Shown here in pieces: positions 1 to 8,593 of a stretch of DNA of 64,000 nucleotides. Both the position numbers and the translations under genes were made by a program. The DNA is taken from positions 20,975-84,974 of the forward strand of contig NZ_JBEPKD010000016.1 in the NCBI RefSeq assembly GCF_040544555.1. Direction: 5' to 3'. Source of the stretch: Halalkalibacter oceani (GTDB lineage: Bacteria > Bacillota > Bacilli > Bacillales > Bacillaceae_D). The notes below the pieces were generated by a model that was not told the DNA's origin, ran no database searches, and was given only the letters and a program-made list of their open reading frames with translations. Within the stretch, counting starts at the first letter, position 1; each line of letters starts with the position of its first letter.

Positions 1-384
1 GAACGGGTTGAGTGAAGTGAAGCTGATAATGGCAATAATCAGCAGGATGATCGCAGGAATCAGCCCATCACGCTTCGTCTTTTGAAAGGAAAGAAAAAAG
101 GCAAGACTGATAATGAACGGATACATTCCCCAATGATCCGGCCATGCCGCAATGAACTGCAAGCCGTGAAAGTGAACACCGAGTCCGGTAAGGAGGCTTC
201 CGGGAAAGACCATTGAACTTTCCCTGCCCCAATACCCCTGGGCCAAAAAAGCGATTCCGATTACAATGAGAATCGAAGGCCAGGACAAAAGCTGCGCGGC
301 AAATGGGAAAGAAAGCTGCTGCAGCAAAAAATAACATCCAATACCAATTAGTAAAAAGCCCGGGAAAATCCGCCCCTGTTTCAT
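1..384 (-). CDS. Partial small multi-pass membrane protein, LiaF-transmembrane/DUF5668-like
   Basis: Reading on the minus strand from an ATG at 384 gives 128 codons without a stop up to the window edge, so the C-terminus is missing. The product begins MKQGRIFPGFLLIGIGCYF and is nearly all hydrophobic, with about five predicted membrane segments and short polar loops. This pattern is typical of the LiaI/LiaF-type or DUF5668 membrane proteins common in Bacillales, but I cannot assign a specific role. An AAAGGGAGG ribosome site lies 5 bases before the ATG. A longer open frame on the same strand (68-409) is a frame-shifted shadow with no such composition. The gene diverges from hemA. Confidence 0.72.
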   Translation of the reverse strand, partial: MKQGRIFPGFLLIGIGCYFLLQQLSFPFAAQLLSWPSILIVIGIAFLAQGYWGRESSMVFPGSLLTGLGVHFHGLQFIAAWPDHWGMYPFIISLAFFLSFQKTKRDGLIPAIILLIIAIISFTSLNPF

Positions 385-488
385 AAAATCCTCCCTTTGA
401 TGAAAGCATAAGACATACTTATTGCATTACGCGGTTATGATAGTTATAGTAGAGATTGTGTAATAATGCTGAATGTAGCTTGCAATAT

Positions 489-515
489 GATCATGATAGC
501 ATAGCCTTCATGATC
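489..515. promoter_or_regulatory. Inverted repeat GATCATGA-N11-TCATGATC, possible operator
   Basis: Two perfect 8-base arms (489-496 and 508-515) separated by 11 bases lie between two divergent genes and 15 bases upstream of the hemA -35. The geometry fits a dimeric repressor site. No T-run follows, so it is not a terminator. The binding protein is unknown. Confidence 0.35.
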
Positions 516-529
516 TGTTCACAATTTTT

Positions 530-559
530 TTGGAAGTGCTACATTAGACATGTTATAAT
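530..559 (+). promoter_or_regulatory. hemA sigma-A promoter with a PerR-like element
   Basis: -35 TTGGAA (530-535), 18-bp spacer, -10 TATAAT (554-559) with an extended TGT before it. The spacer and -10 contain TTAGACATGTTATAA (543-557), which matches the PerR consensus TTATAATNATTATAA at 10 of 14 informative bases, best in the right half. hemA is a PerR target in B. subtilis (established), so peroxide-responsive control is plausible here, but the left half-site is poor. Confidence 0.55.
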
Positions 560-587
560 GTAGACAGTTAAAAGTGAATCGGATTCG

Positions 588-604
588 CCCTTTAGGATAA
601 AGGG
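588..604 (+). other. 7-bp perfect hairpin in the hemA leader
   Basis: CCCTTTA (588-594), loop GGA, TAAAGGG (598-604). It lies about 20 bases after the predicted transcription start and 85 bases before the hemA start. No T-run follows. It could stabilise the 5' end of the hem mRNA or be part of a regulated leader; neither is shown. Confidence 0.45.
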
Positions 605-689
605 TAGAAAAGATAGAGAACGGATGAAGGATAAGAAAGACGCTTCTGGCGTTTTCTTAGGGATTTTTATTATGGGGGTGAACGTCAGG

Positions 690-2066
690 ATGCATATACT
701 GGTTGTGGGGTTTAACTATAAAACGGCTCCTGTCGAAATGAGAGAAAAGTTTGCGTTTCAGGAAGCAGAGCTCCCTCAAGCGTTAACAAAGCTGCGTCAT
801 ATGAAAAGTATTCTTGAGTGCACGATTATATCGACCTGTAATCGGACCGAGGTGTATGTTGTCGCGGATCAGCTGCACACCGGTCGTCATTACACGAAAA
901 CCTTTCTGGCTGAATGGTTTGACATGGAAAAGGAAGAATTTCTGCCGTATGTAACGATCCGCGAAGATCAGCAAGCGATTGAACATTTATTCCGGGTTAC
1001 GTGCGGCCTGGATTCGATGATCCTTGGTGAAACCCAAATCCTCGGGCAGGTGCGTGAAAGTTTTCTAATCGCTCAGGAGCAGCAGGCAACGGGCACGATC
1101 TTTAATCAGATGTTCAAGCAGGCGATCACGCTTGCGAAGCGAGCTCATTCCAATACGGAAATCGGTCAGCATGCGGTGTCTGTCAGCTATGCAGCGGTCG
1201 AGCTTGGTAAGAATATTTTCAGCAACTTCGCCGGTAAACATGTCGTGATTCTTGGCGCAGGGAAGATGAGTGAGCTGACAGCGAAGCATCTTCACGCCAA
1301 TGGCGCTACGAAAATTACCGTTATTAACCGGACAGAAGCGAAGGCAGCTGAGCTGGCGATGAAGTTCCTCGGACAAGCGCGTCCTTTTGAAGAGCTTCAA
1401 TTGACGCTGGCGGAAGCCGATGTCGTCATCAGTTCAACGGGGGCAAGAGACTTTGTCGTCACAAAAGAGATGATGGGAAAAGCGATGAAAAAGCGGAAAG
1501 GCCGTCCGCTTTTCATGGTCGATATTGCTGTGCCGCGCGATCTTGATCCGGCGCTGGCTGATTTTGACGACGTCTATCTTTATGATATTGACGATCTGCA
1601 AAACATTGTCGAAGCAAATCTCGCTGAACGGAAGCGGGAAGCGGAGAAAATTGAGCTGATGGTGGAAGAGGAAATCGTTGAATTTACGCAGTGGGTAAAT
1701 ACGTTAGGAGTTGTTCCGATCATTACCGCTCTCCGGACGAAAGCATTGGCGGTACAGGCTGAAACAATGGAAAGCATTGAGCGTAAGCTGCCTGACTTAA
1801 CGGAGCGGGAAAAGAAAATCTTGCGAAAACATACAAAGAGCATTGTGAACCAGCTTTTGCGTGATCCAGTTACGAAAGTAAAAGAACTTGCTGCGCAGCC
1901 GGATGCTGATGAAGCGCTCGATCTATTTACCCAAATTTTTGGTCTTGAAGAAGAATTGACTGCTCAACAGGAAAGTGCTCGAATTGAAGAAGTAGAGAAA
2001 AAGTGGGAGGCGCACAAGCAAGAATATGTAACGGCATCGCATAAAGCTGCTGTTGTCCGCTCTTAA
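690..2066 (+). CDS. hemA: Glutamyl-tRNA reductase
   Basis: First committed enzyme of C5-pathway tetrapyrrole synthesis in the cytosol: NADPH-dependent reduction of glutamyl-tRNA(Glu) to glutamate-1-semialdehyde, the substrate of HemL downstream. The protein starts MHILVVGFNYKTAPVEMREK. The nucleophilic cysteine is C50 in STCNRTE, and the Rossmann motif VILGAGKMSE lies near residue 185. The length of 458 aa matches the family. The frame is open back to 624, but the 22 extra residues do not resemble the family and the GGGGGTGA site (674-681) is placed correctly for the ATG at 690. First gene of hemAXCDBL, 17 bases ahead of hemX. Confidence 0.97.
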   Translation: MHILVVGFNYKTAPVEMREKFAFQEAELPQALTKLRHMKSILECTIISTCNRTEVYVVADQLHTGRHYTKTFLAEWFDMEKEEFLPYVTIREDQQAIEHLFRVTCGLDSMILGETQILGQVRESFLIAQEQQATGTIFNQMFKQAITLAKRAHSNTEIGQHAVSVSYAAVELGKNIFSNFAGKHVVILGAGKMSELTAKHLHANGATKITVINRTEAKAAELAMKFLGQARPFEELQLTLAEADVVISSTGARDFVVTKEMMGKAMKKRKGRPLFMVDIAVPRDLDPALADFDDVYLYDIDDLQNIVEANLAERKREAEKIELMVEEEIVEFTQWVNTLGVVPIITALRTKALAVQAETMESIERKLPDLTEREKKILRKHTKSIVNQLLRDPVTKVKELAAQPDADEALDLFTQIFGLEEELTAQQESARIEEVEKKWEAHKQEYVTASHKAAVVRS

Positions 2067-2083
2067 GAGAGAAGGGACTCATC

Positions 2084-2899
2084 ATGAACTGGATTTATCC
2101 TGTTACGATTGTCTTATATAGCTTCAGCGTACTTGGCTATTTTATCGATTTTTTACAACACAACCGGAAAGTCAATCGATTGGCTTTCTGGTTGCTTTCT
2201 ATTGTCTGGGTTTTACAGACCTCTTTTTTTATCATTAGAGCCTTGGAGTTAAATCGTGTCCCGCTTATGACGCCATTTGAAGGGCTGTTTTTTTACGCTT
2301 GGCTTGTCGTGACCTTGTCACTGGTGATCAATTGGTTTTTCCGGGTTGATTTCCTTGTGTTTTTTGCCAATGTGATCGGCTTTAGCATGATGGCTTTCAG
2401 CTTGTTTACCCCTGATGGCGATATTCCGCAATCGTTGACGGTTCTGCTCGCTTCAGAGCTGCTCGTCATTCATATTTCGATTATTTTATTATCCTATGCT
2501 GCCTTTACTCTTTCCTTTGCGTGCCAGATTATGTACGTGCTTCAGCACCAGATGCTGAAACGAAAGGCATGGGGCCAGAGGCTGTTTCGCTTCGGCGGCT
2601 TAACAACGCTTGATACGCTTTCTTACCGCGCGGTTATCATTGGTTGGCCGCTTTTGTTTATTGGTCTGATTCTCGGCTTCGTCTGGGCATCGACGCAAGC
2701 GACATATATCCCCCTGCTTGATTCAAAGGTGATTAGCTCCGTGCTCGTCCTCGGGATTTATGGAGTCTATCTGTATATGAGGGTCGTCAAATTTACGAGA
2801 GGCTATAATATGGCGCTGTTAGGCATTGCCGGCTTTCTCGTCCTGTTGATTAATTACTTCCTGTCAGGGCAGTATTCGAATTTTCATTTATGGTATTAA
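2084..2899 (+). CDS. hemX: HemX, CcsA-like membrane protein
   Basis: Integral membrane protein of 271 aa with about eight hydrophobic segments, related to the cytochrome c assembly protein CcsA/ResC family. In B. subtilis HemX lowers the cellular amount of HemA (established for that species), so it is a negative effector of heme synthesis rather than an enzyme. The position directly after hemA and the start MNWIYPVTIVLYSFSV agree with this. A purine-rich site precedes the ATG. The 189-base gap to hemC contains an 8-bp inverted repeat TAAGAAAA/TTTTCTTA (2990-3017) without a clear T-tail, so read-through into hemC is expected. Confidence 0.92.
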   Translation: MNWIYPVTIVLYSFSVLGYFIDFLQHNRKVNRLAFWLLSIVWVLQTSFFIIRALELNRVPLMTPFEGLFFYAWLVVTLSLVINWFFRVDFLVFFANVIGFSMMAFSLFTPDGDIPQSLTVLLASELLVIHISIILLSYAAFTLSFACQIMYVLQHQMLKRKAWGQRLFRFGGLTTLDTLSYRAVIIGWPLLFIGLILGFVWASTQATYIPLLDSKVISSVLVLGIYGVYLYMRVVKFTRGYNMALLGIAGFLVLLINYFLSGQYSNFHLWY

Positions 2900-3088
2900 G
2901 CGCGGGACGGGATTTTTCCTTGAAAGAGCATAAAGGGTATAAATTTTTAGGGCGATTAACGGAAGAGCGTCGGCTCCACGCACCGCTTCTAAGAAAAGCC
3001 GTTTTACGATTTTCTTATTTCCTGTTGAATCGGGCCGGATCAGGTTAGAATAGAGAGAACAGAAGATTGAAAGGAAGGAAGAACGCAT

Positions 3089-4024
3089 ATGCGAAAAATT
3101 GTGATTGGGTCAAGACGCAGCAATCTTGCTCTTACCCAAACCGATTGGGTCATCGCTCAATTAAACAAACTTGAGCTGCCCTATGAATTTGAAGTAAAAG
3201 AGATTGTAACAAAAGGTGATAAGATACTTGATGTGACGTTGTCGAAGGTCGGCGGCAAAGGGCTGTTTGTCAAGGAGATTGAGCAGGCTTTAGCTAATAA
3301 AGAGATTGATCTTGCCGTACATAGTATGAAGGACGTCCCGTCTGTTTTGCAGGATCAATTTACATTGGCAGCGATTACAGAGCGCGAAGACCCGCGTGAT
3401 GTCTTAATTTCCAATGATCATGTTCTGCTTAACGATTTAAAGCCGGGAGCCGTCATCGGGACAAGCAGTTTGCGGCGTTCCGCTCAGCTTCTTGCTGCGC
3501 GACCGGATCTGGAAGTGAAGTGGATCCGCGGAAATGTAGAAACGCGGCTGCGCAAGCTTCGTGAGGAAGGCTTTGATGCGATTATTTTAGCCGCTGCCGG
3601 ATTGAAAAGACTGCAGTTTTCCGAGGAGCTGATTACGCAATATTTAGAGCCTGAGCTATGCGTGCCAGCAGTCGGGCAGGGGGCACTCGGACTTGAATGC
3701 CGCGCCGATGATGATGATTTGATCGGACTTCTCGCCCATATTAATGACGACACAACGGCAAGAACGGTGACTGCGGAGCGGACGTTCCTGCACCGGATGG
3801 AGGGCGGCTGCCAGGTTCCGATTGCCGGTTACGCCGTTATTGAAGCAGATCAAAGCTTGTCACTGACTGCCCTTGTCGGTTCTCCGGAAGGCGATGTTCT
3901 CTTGAAGGAGACGGTCAACGGAGACGATCCGCGGACGATCGGTGAGGAAGCAGCGAAGCGCTTATTGGCGCAAGGAGCGAAGGAAATTCTCGATAAAGTG
4001 AAAAAAGAGCTGGATCAGCAATGA
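3089..4024 (+). CDS. hemC: Hydroxymethylbilane synthase (porphobilinogen deaminase)
   Basis: Polymerises four porphobilinogen molecules into hydroxymethylbilane, using a covalently attached dipyrromethane cofactor. The cofactor cysteine is C241 in MEGGCQVP. The N-terminal IGSRRSNLAL, the HSMKDVP loop and the arginine-rich GTSSLRR and WIRGNVETRL segments that hold the growing chain are all present. The length of 311 aa is normal. An AAGGAAGGAAG site precedes the ATG. The stop overlaps the hemD start by 4 bases (ATGA), indicating translational coupling. Cytosolic, third gene of the hem operon. Confidence 0.97.
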   Translation: MRKIVIGSRRSNLALTQTDWVIAQLNKLELPYEFEVKEIVTKGDKILDVTLSKVGGKGLFVKEIEQALANKEIDLAVHSMKDVPSVLQDQFTLAAITEREDPRDVLISNDHVLLNDLKPGAVIGTSSLRRSAQLLAARPDLEVKWIRGNVETRLRKLREEGFDAIILAAAGLKRLQFSEELITQYLEPELCVPAVGQGALGLECRADDDDLIGLLAHINDDTTARTVTAERTFLHRMEGGCQVPIAGYAVIEADQSLSLTALVGSPEGDVLLKETVNGDDPRTIGEEAAKRLLAQGAKEILDKVKKELDQQ

Positions 4025-4815
4025 CGGAGCTTCCCCTGGCTGGAAAAAGAATTCTCGTTACGCGAGCAAAGGAACAAGCTGAGGCTCTTTCCGCGCTTAT
4101 TAGACGGCATGGGGGGACAGCGATTGAAGTGCCGTTGATCGCCTTTCAAGCTCCGGCAGACGGCGCACGAAGCGAAGCGGTGCTCAAGCAGCTGGACAGC
4201 TACAAATGGCTCGTTTTTACGAGTGCCAACGGCGTGCGCTTTTTTTTCGAGCGGCTGCGCGAGCTTCGGCTGACGGGTCAATCCTTGCCTGTCAACATAG
4301 CAGCGGTCGGCTCAAAAACGGAGGCGGCGCTTAGCCGGTACGGGCTGCGGGCTGATCTGATTCCGGAAAGCTTTGTCGCCGAGGGGCTGCTCGAAGCGTT
4401 GAGTCCGAAGGTGGAAAGAGGAGATCGTCTTCTGCTCGCACGCGGGAATCTTGGAAGAAGCCTGTTGCCAAATGAGCTGACGAAGTTAGGTGTTCAAGTG
4501 GAGGAGCTGATCGTTTATGAGACGGTTTGCCCGCCGTCAGCAAAGGCGGAGCTACGTGCTGCGCTTGAGCATACGACCCTTGATTATGTTACTTTTACAA
4601 GCTCGTCGACAGTCTCTCATTATGCGGAGCTGTTAAAAGAGCTGGAAGCTGAAGGGGTGACAGCATCGGCGAAAATAGCCTGCATCGGGCCAATCGCCGC
4701 CAGGACGGCACGTCATTACCGCTTATCGGTTGATCTTATGCCTGCTAAATATACGATAGAAGCTTTAGTGGAACAACTTGTGTTACATACGAAGGGAGAG
4801 AAGGAAAATGACTGA
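4021..4815 (+). CDS. hemD: Uroporphyrinogen-III synthase
   Basis: Cyclises hydroxymethylbilane with inversion of ring D to uroporphyrinogen III, the branch point to heme, siroheme and cobalamin. The family is poorly conserved; here the recognisable parts are the N-terminal GKRILVTRAKEQAEALS, the first-domain FTSANGVRFFF motif and the matching FTSSSTVSHY motif of the second domain. 264 aa. It starts inside hemC and ends inside hemB (8-base overlap), so the three are almost certainly co-translated. Confidence 0.94.
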   Translation: MTELPLAGKRILVTRAKEQAEALSALIRRHGGTAIEVPLIAFQAPADGARSEAVLKQLDSYKWLVFTSANGVRFFFERLRELRLTGQSLPVNIAAVGSKTEAALSRYGLRADLIPESFVAEGLLEALSPKVERGDRLLLARGNLGRSLLPNELTKLGVQVEELIVYETVCPPSAKAELRAALEHTTLDYVTFTSSSTVSHYAELLKELEAEGVTASAKIACIGPIAARTARHYRLSVDLMPAKYTIEALVEQLVLHTKGEKEND

Positions 4816-5788
4816 TTTACAATTTAGACGTCATCGCCGTTTACGGAAAACGAACTCGATTCGAAAGATGGTTCAGGAGACGCAGATTCATGCGAGTGAC
4901 TTAATCTATCCGCTTTTTGTCACGGAAGGAACGAATGAAAAGAATGAAGTCGCTTCCATGCCAGGTGTGTTCCAATTGTCGCTTGATCTTGTTGATGCTG
5001 AAATCGATGAAGTCGTATCACTTGGAATCCCGGCCATAATGTTGTTCGGCGTGCCGAATCATAAGGATGATGTTGGAACGTCCGCTTATCATGATCACGG
5101 AATCGTGCAAAAAGCGATTCGCCAAATTAAACAACATTATCCGGACGTAACGATTATTGCCGACACATGTCTTTGCCAGTATACCGATCACGGGCACTGC
5201 GGCGTTATCGAAAACGGTCAGGTGTTAAATGATCCTTCGTTGAGCCTATTAGCGAAAACCGCCGTTTCTCAGGCCGAAGCCGGTGCCGATATTATCGCGC
5301 CTTCAAATATGATGGACGGTTTCGTTGCTGCGATTCGCCACGGTCTTGATGAAGCCGGTTTTGAAGATATTCCGATTATGTCCTATGCGGTCAAGTATTC
5401 ATCGGCTTTTTACGGTCCGTTCCGTGATGCCGCCCACAGCTCGCCGAAGTTCGGCGATCGCAAAACGTATCAAATGGACCCGGCCAATCGGCTCGAGGCA
5501 TTACGCGAGGCGGAGTCTGATATTGAAGAAGGAGCTGACATGCTGATTGTCAAGCCGGCCCTTTCATACTTGGATATTATTCGGGAAGTCAAGGATTTTT
5601 CCGGTATGCCGATTGTTGCCTACAATGTTAGCGGGGAATATTCGATGGTGAAGGCAGCCAGTCAAAATGGCTGGATCGACGAGAAGGCAATCGTGTTGGA
5701 GAAAATGATCAGTATGAAGCGCGCAGGTGCTGATCTCATTTTGACTTATCATGCGAAAGATGTTGCACGCTGGATTTCCAATTCATAA
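4808..5788 (+). CDS. hemB: Delta-aminolevulinic acid dehydratase (porphobilinogen synthase)
   Basis: Condenses two 5-aminolevulinate molecules into porphobilinogen. The active-site zinc cysteines are C121, C123 and C131 (DTCLCQYTDHGHCG), and the two Schiff-base lysines are K196 (YAVKYSSAFYG) and K249 (LIVKPALSY). 326 aa, normal. The frame extends upstream to 4778, but MTDLQFRRHRRLRK is the conserved N-terminus and GAGAAGGA precedes it. It overlaps hemD by 8 bases and its stop lies inside the hemL ribosome site. Confidence 0.97.
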   Translation: MTDLQFRRHRRLRKTNSIRKMVQETQIHASDLIYPLFVTEGTNEKNEVASMPGVFQLSLDLVDAEIDEVVSLGIPAIMLFGVPNHKDDVGTSAYHDHGIVQKAIRQIKQHYPDVTIIADTCLCQYTDHGHCGVIENGQVLNDPSLSLLAKTAVSQAEAGADIIAPSNMMDGFVAAIRHGLDEAGFEDIPIMSYAVKYSSAFYGPFRDAAHSSPKFGDRKTYQMDPANRLEALREAESDIEEGADMLIVKPALSYLDIIREVKDFSGMPIVAYNVSGEYSMVKAASQNGWIDEKAIVLEKMISMKRAGADLILTYHAKDVARWISNS

Positions 5789-5803
5789 AGGAGGCTGATG
5801 CAA

Positions 5804-7090
5804 GTGCGCTCATTTGAAAAATCAAAGCAAGCATTCGAACAGGCGAAGCCATTAATGCCAGGTGGAGTGAACAGTCCGGTACGAGCTTTTAAATCAGTGA
5901 AAATGGAGCCTGTTTTTATGGAAAGAGGAGCCGGCTCCAAAATCTATGATATTGACGGAAATGAATATATTGACTATGTCCTTTCCTGGGGACCGCTTAT
6001 TTTAGGCCATGCGGATGAACGAGTGATTGCCGCTTTAAAAGAGACGGCTGAAAAAGGAACGAGCTTCGGCGCGCCGAGCGAGCTGGAAACAAAGCTCGCT
6101 CGTCTCGTGATCGAACGGGTCCCGTCGATTGAAGTGGTACGGATGGTCAATTCCGGCACGGAAGCGACGATGAGTGCGTTGCGGCTGGCGAGAGGGTTTA
6201 CCGGCCGGAACAAAATTTTAAAATTCATCGGCTGTTACCACGGCCATGGCGACTCGCTGCTGATCAAAGCCGGCTCCGGTGTCGCGACGCTCGGGCTGCC
6301 GGATAGTCCTGGTGTACCGGCTTCCATTGCGGAAAATACACTGACTGTGCCATATAACGATTTAGAGAGCGTTCGCTATGCTTTCGAGAAATTCGGCTCG
6401 GATATTGCCGGCGTGATCGTTGAACCGGTTGCCGGAAACATGGGCGTCGTACCGCCGGAGCCAGGTTTCCTCGAAGAGCTTCGCGCCATTACGGAAGAGC
6501 ACGGCAGCTTACTCATTTTTGATGAAGTGATGACCGGCTTCCGCGTCGGCTATCAATGCGCGCAAGGTGCATTTGGCGTAACGCCTGATTTGACGTGCTT
6601 AGGGAAAGTGATCGGCGGCGGTCTGCCGGTCGGGGCCTATGGCGGCAGACGTGACATTATGGAGCAGATTGCCCCGAGCGGGCCGATTTATCAGGCGGGT
6701 ACGCTATCAGGCAATCCGCTGGCGATGTGTGCGGGCTATGAGACGCTTGCTCAGCTGACTGAAGCGGATTACACGCGCTTTGACGAGTTGGCGAAGCGCC
6801 TGGAGCAAGGCTTAGCTGCGGCGGCCGAAAAGTACGAGATTCCACATCATATTAATCGGGCGGGTTCAATGGTCGGCTTTTTCTTCACAAATGAAGCGGT
6901 GACGAACTTCGAAAAAGCGCAGACGTCTAACCTAGAGATGTTCGCCCGTTATTTCCAAGGGATGCTTGAGCAAGGTATTTCTCTTCCACCATCACAATTT
7001 GAAGGGATGTTCCTGTCGACAAAGCATACAGAAGCAGACATTGATCAAACGATCGCGGCTGCGGAACGCGTATTTTCAACTCTTAAATAG
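5804..7090 (+). CDS. hemL: Glutamate-1-semialdehyde 2,1-aminomutase
   Basis: PLP enzyme that turns glutamate-1-semialdehyde (from HemA) into 5-aminolevulinate. The PLP lysine is K268 in LTCLGKVIGGGLP, and IFDEVMTGFR holds the cofactor aspartate. I chose GTG at 5804 over ATG at 5798: the AAAGGAGG site (5787-5794) is 9 bases before the GTG but only 3 before the ATG, and the product then begins MRSFEKSK as in B. subtilis HemL. 428 aa. Last hem gene, followed by a strong terminator. Confidence 0.95.
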   Translation: MRSFEKSKQAFEQAKPLMPGGVNSPVRAFKSVKMEPVFMERGAGSKIYDIDGNEYIDYVLSWGPLILGHADERVIAALKETAEKGTSFGAPSELETKLARLVIERVPSIEVVRMVNSGTEATMSALRLARGFTGRNKILKFIGCYHGHGDSLLIKAGSGVATLGLPDSPGVPASIAENTLTVPYNDLESVRYAFEKFGSDIAGVIVEPVAGNMGVVPPEPGFLEELRAITEEHGSLLIFDEVMTGFRVGYQCAQGAFGVTPDLTCLGKVIGGGLPVGAYGGRRDIMEQIAPSGPIYQAGTLSGNPLAMCAGYETLAQLTEADYTRFDELAKRLEQGLAAAAEKYEIPHHINRAGSMVGFFFTNEAVTNFEKAQTSNLEMFARYFQGMLEQGISLPPSQFEGMFLSTKHTEADIDQTIAAAERVFSTLK

Positions 7091-7099
7091 CAGTGAGAG

Positions 7100-7135
7100 G
7101 GACCTGAGAGCTTCGGCTTTCAGGTCCTTCTTTCA
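7100..7135 (+). terminator. Rho-independent terminator of the hem operon
   Basis: A 12-bp stem (7100-7111 with 7116-7127, one G-U pair) closed by a TTCG tetraloop and followed by TTCTTTCAT. It lies 10 bases after the hemL stop. Confidence 0.9.
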
Positions 7136-7223
7136 TATCGTGGAGTTTCCGCTATGTCCGTTTCGTTTTTCCCTTCCTTTTAAATGAATTGCTGCCGATA
7201 ATGGAGTGATTTTCAGAATTGAA

Positions 7224-7252
7224 GAATATCGCGATAGAACTTGTCATAGAGT
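7224..7252 (+). promoter_or_regulatory. Possible sigma-E promoter of spoVID
   Basis: GAATATC (7224-7230), 14-base spacer, CATAGAGT (7245-7252). These match the sigma-E consensus (KMATATT and CATACAMT) at 6 of 7 and 6 of 8 positions. spoVID is transcribed by sigma-E in the mother cell of B. subtilis (established), which supports the call. Confidence 0.45.
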
Positions 7253-7321
7253 GTTATTGTACTGACTAGAATACGGCAGAGACGAACGTTATTTCGTGAG
7301 AAGGAGAAGGAGGAATGAAGG

Positions 7322-8578
7322 ATGACACAGGAGCATTCATCTAAGCTTTCATTTTCGATTGAGGAATCAGTTTGGTTAAATAAAGGGCAAGAAATTGAAG
7401 AAATCCTCGGAATGTCACTTGAGCCGGAAATCGTGATTGAGGAACGGGCCGATCACGTTTATATTCGCGGTGGTCTGCGATTAGTCGGTGAATATGAGCC
7501 GGCGGTAAAGGAGGAAGAGATCAATGTGGAACGTTCTTTAGAACGGCAGGTGTCTTTCCGTTCGGCGGGGGAAGTTGTGACGAACGACAATGGCAAAGCT
7601 TCGATTAAACATTTCTTTCCGATTGATGTGACAATTCCGGTCAGCCGAATTCATGATCTGGATGATGTCTACGTCCAGGTAGAGTCCTTCGACTATGATC
7701 TGCCTGAGAAGAGCTGCATTCAACTAACGGCTGATATTAGCATCAGCGGAATGACGAATTTGCAGGATACACAGCCCCAGGCAGAAGAGCCGAAGCCGAA
7801 AGTGGCCGAGAGAGCGATCCCGACGGCTTTCGCCTTTGATGCGAAAAGACAGCCGGCGACGCCTGGTTCAACCGTACCAGAGCAAAGAAGGGAGCAGCAG
7901 ACTCAGCCACCAGCGCAAAAGGTTCGTCCGGTAAGACCGTCCGTTCAGGAAAACACACTCGTAACGCCGAGCGTCCCGCAGCCGCCACAGCCTGTGCCGA
8001 GTGCGGCCGCCCCACCGAAGCAGGCAGTCGAAGAGCAGCAGGAGGAGGCGGCAGCACAACTGAGCCGTCAAGAGTCTGAGAAGCCAGAAGCAGAAGAGCC
8101 GGTCGCGCTTGAGGTGGCGGCAGAGAGCCGGGAGGAGGAGCCGGCGCTGATGCGCAATGAGCCGGAACAAGCAGAGCTGGCAGTTGTCGAGACAGGGGAA
8201 GAAAGAGAGGAAGAGGAAGCGGCGCCGACCCGCACCGAGCCGGAAACGAAAATCACATTGGCGGCGCAAAAAAGGGTAGAGGAAGAACCGTTGGCCGAGG
8301 AAGAACTGTCTGTAGAGGAGGAAGAGGAGGCACCTGCAGAAAGTGAACCGCCGACCCCACGAGAGGAAAACGCGCTCTATTTAACGAAAATGATGGCGAA
8401 GAAGGAAGAACGGTTCATTAAGCTGAAAATGTGCATTATTCAGGAGAACGAGTCACTTGAAACGATTGCTGACCGCTACGATGTCTCCACCAATCAGCTC
8501 GTCCGCATCAACCGGTTACAAAATGAACAGGTCGAGGAAGGTCAAATACTTTATATTCCGGTTTCCTCAGAATCGTAA
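7322..8578 (+). CDS. spoVID: Stage VI sporulation protein D, spore coat morphogenetic protein
   Basis: Mother-cell protein that in B. subtilis encases the forespore and recruits SafA and other coat proteins. Three parts are visible: a conserved N-terminal domain (about residues 1-145, starting MTQEHSSKLSFSIEESVWL), a long low-complexity linker rich in Glu, Pro and Ala (about 150-360), and a C-terminal LysM-type domain (about 365-415, ESLETIADRYDVSTNQLV and EGQILYIPV). 418 aa is shorter than the roughly 575 aa of B. subtilis, mostly through the linker. Its position after hemL is the standard Bacillus order. GGAGAAGGAGG precedes the ATG. Confidence 0.93.
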   Translation: MTQEHSSKLSFSIEESVWLNKGQEIEEILGMSLEPEIVIEERADHVYIRGGLRLVGEYEPAVKEEEINVERSLERQVSFRSAGEVVTNDNGKASIKHFFPIDVTIPVSRIHDLDDVYVQVESFDYDLPEKSCIQLTADISISGMTNLQDTQPQAEEPKPKVAERAIPTAFAFDAKRQPATPGSTVPEQRREQQTQPPAQKVRPVRPSVQENTLVTPSVPQPPQPVPSAAAPPKQAVEEQQEEAAAQLSRQESEKPEAEEPVALEVAAESREEEPALMRNEPEQAELAVVETGEEREEEEAAPTRTEPETKITLAAQKRVEEEPLAEEELSVEEEEEAPAESEPPTPREENALYLTKMMAKKEERFIKLKMCIIQENESLETIADRYDVSTNQLVRINRLQNEQVEEGQILYIPVSSES

Positions 8579-8593
8579 AAAAGGAGTACCTAC

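Larger units (their letters stand above)
385..689. other. Divergent intergenic region between the membrane-protein gene and hemA
   Basis: 305 bases without a gene. It holds a perfect 8-bp inverted repeat (489-515), the hemA promoter (530-559), a short palindrome GAATC-G-GATTC (576-586), a 7-bp leader hairpin (588-604) and the hemA ribosome site (674-681). The AT-rich part at 410-480 presumably carries the promoter of the leftward gene, but I see no clear hexamer pair there. Confidence 0.6.

Noticed and set aside
68..409. Open frame on the minus strand of 113 codons
   Set aside because: Shadow frame: the real gene on the same strand begins at 384 in another frame with a ribosome site and a membrane-protein composition.
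7868..8269. Long antisense frame of 133 codons in spoVID
   Set aside because: Caused by the biased GAG/GAA/GCG codons of the SpoVID linker; no ribosome site and Arg/Leu/Cys-biased nonsense composition.
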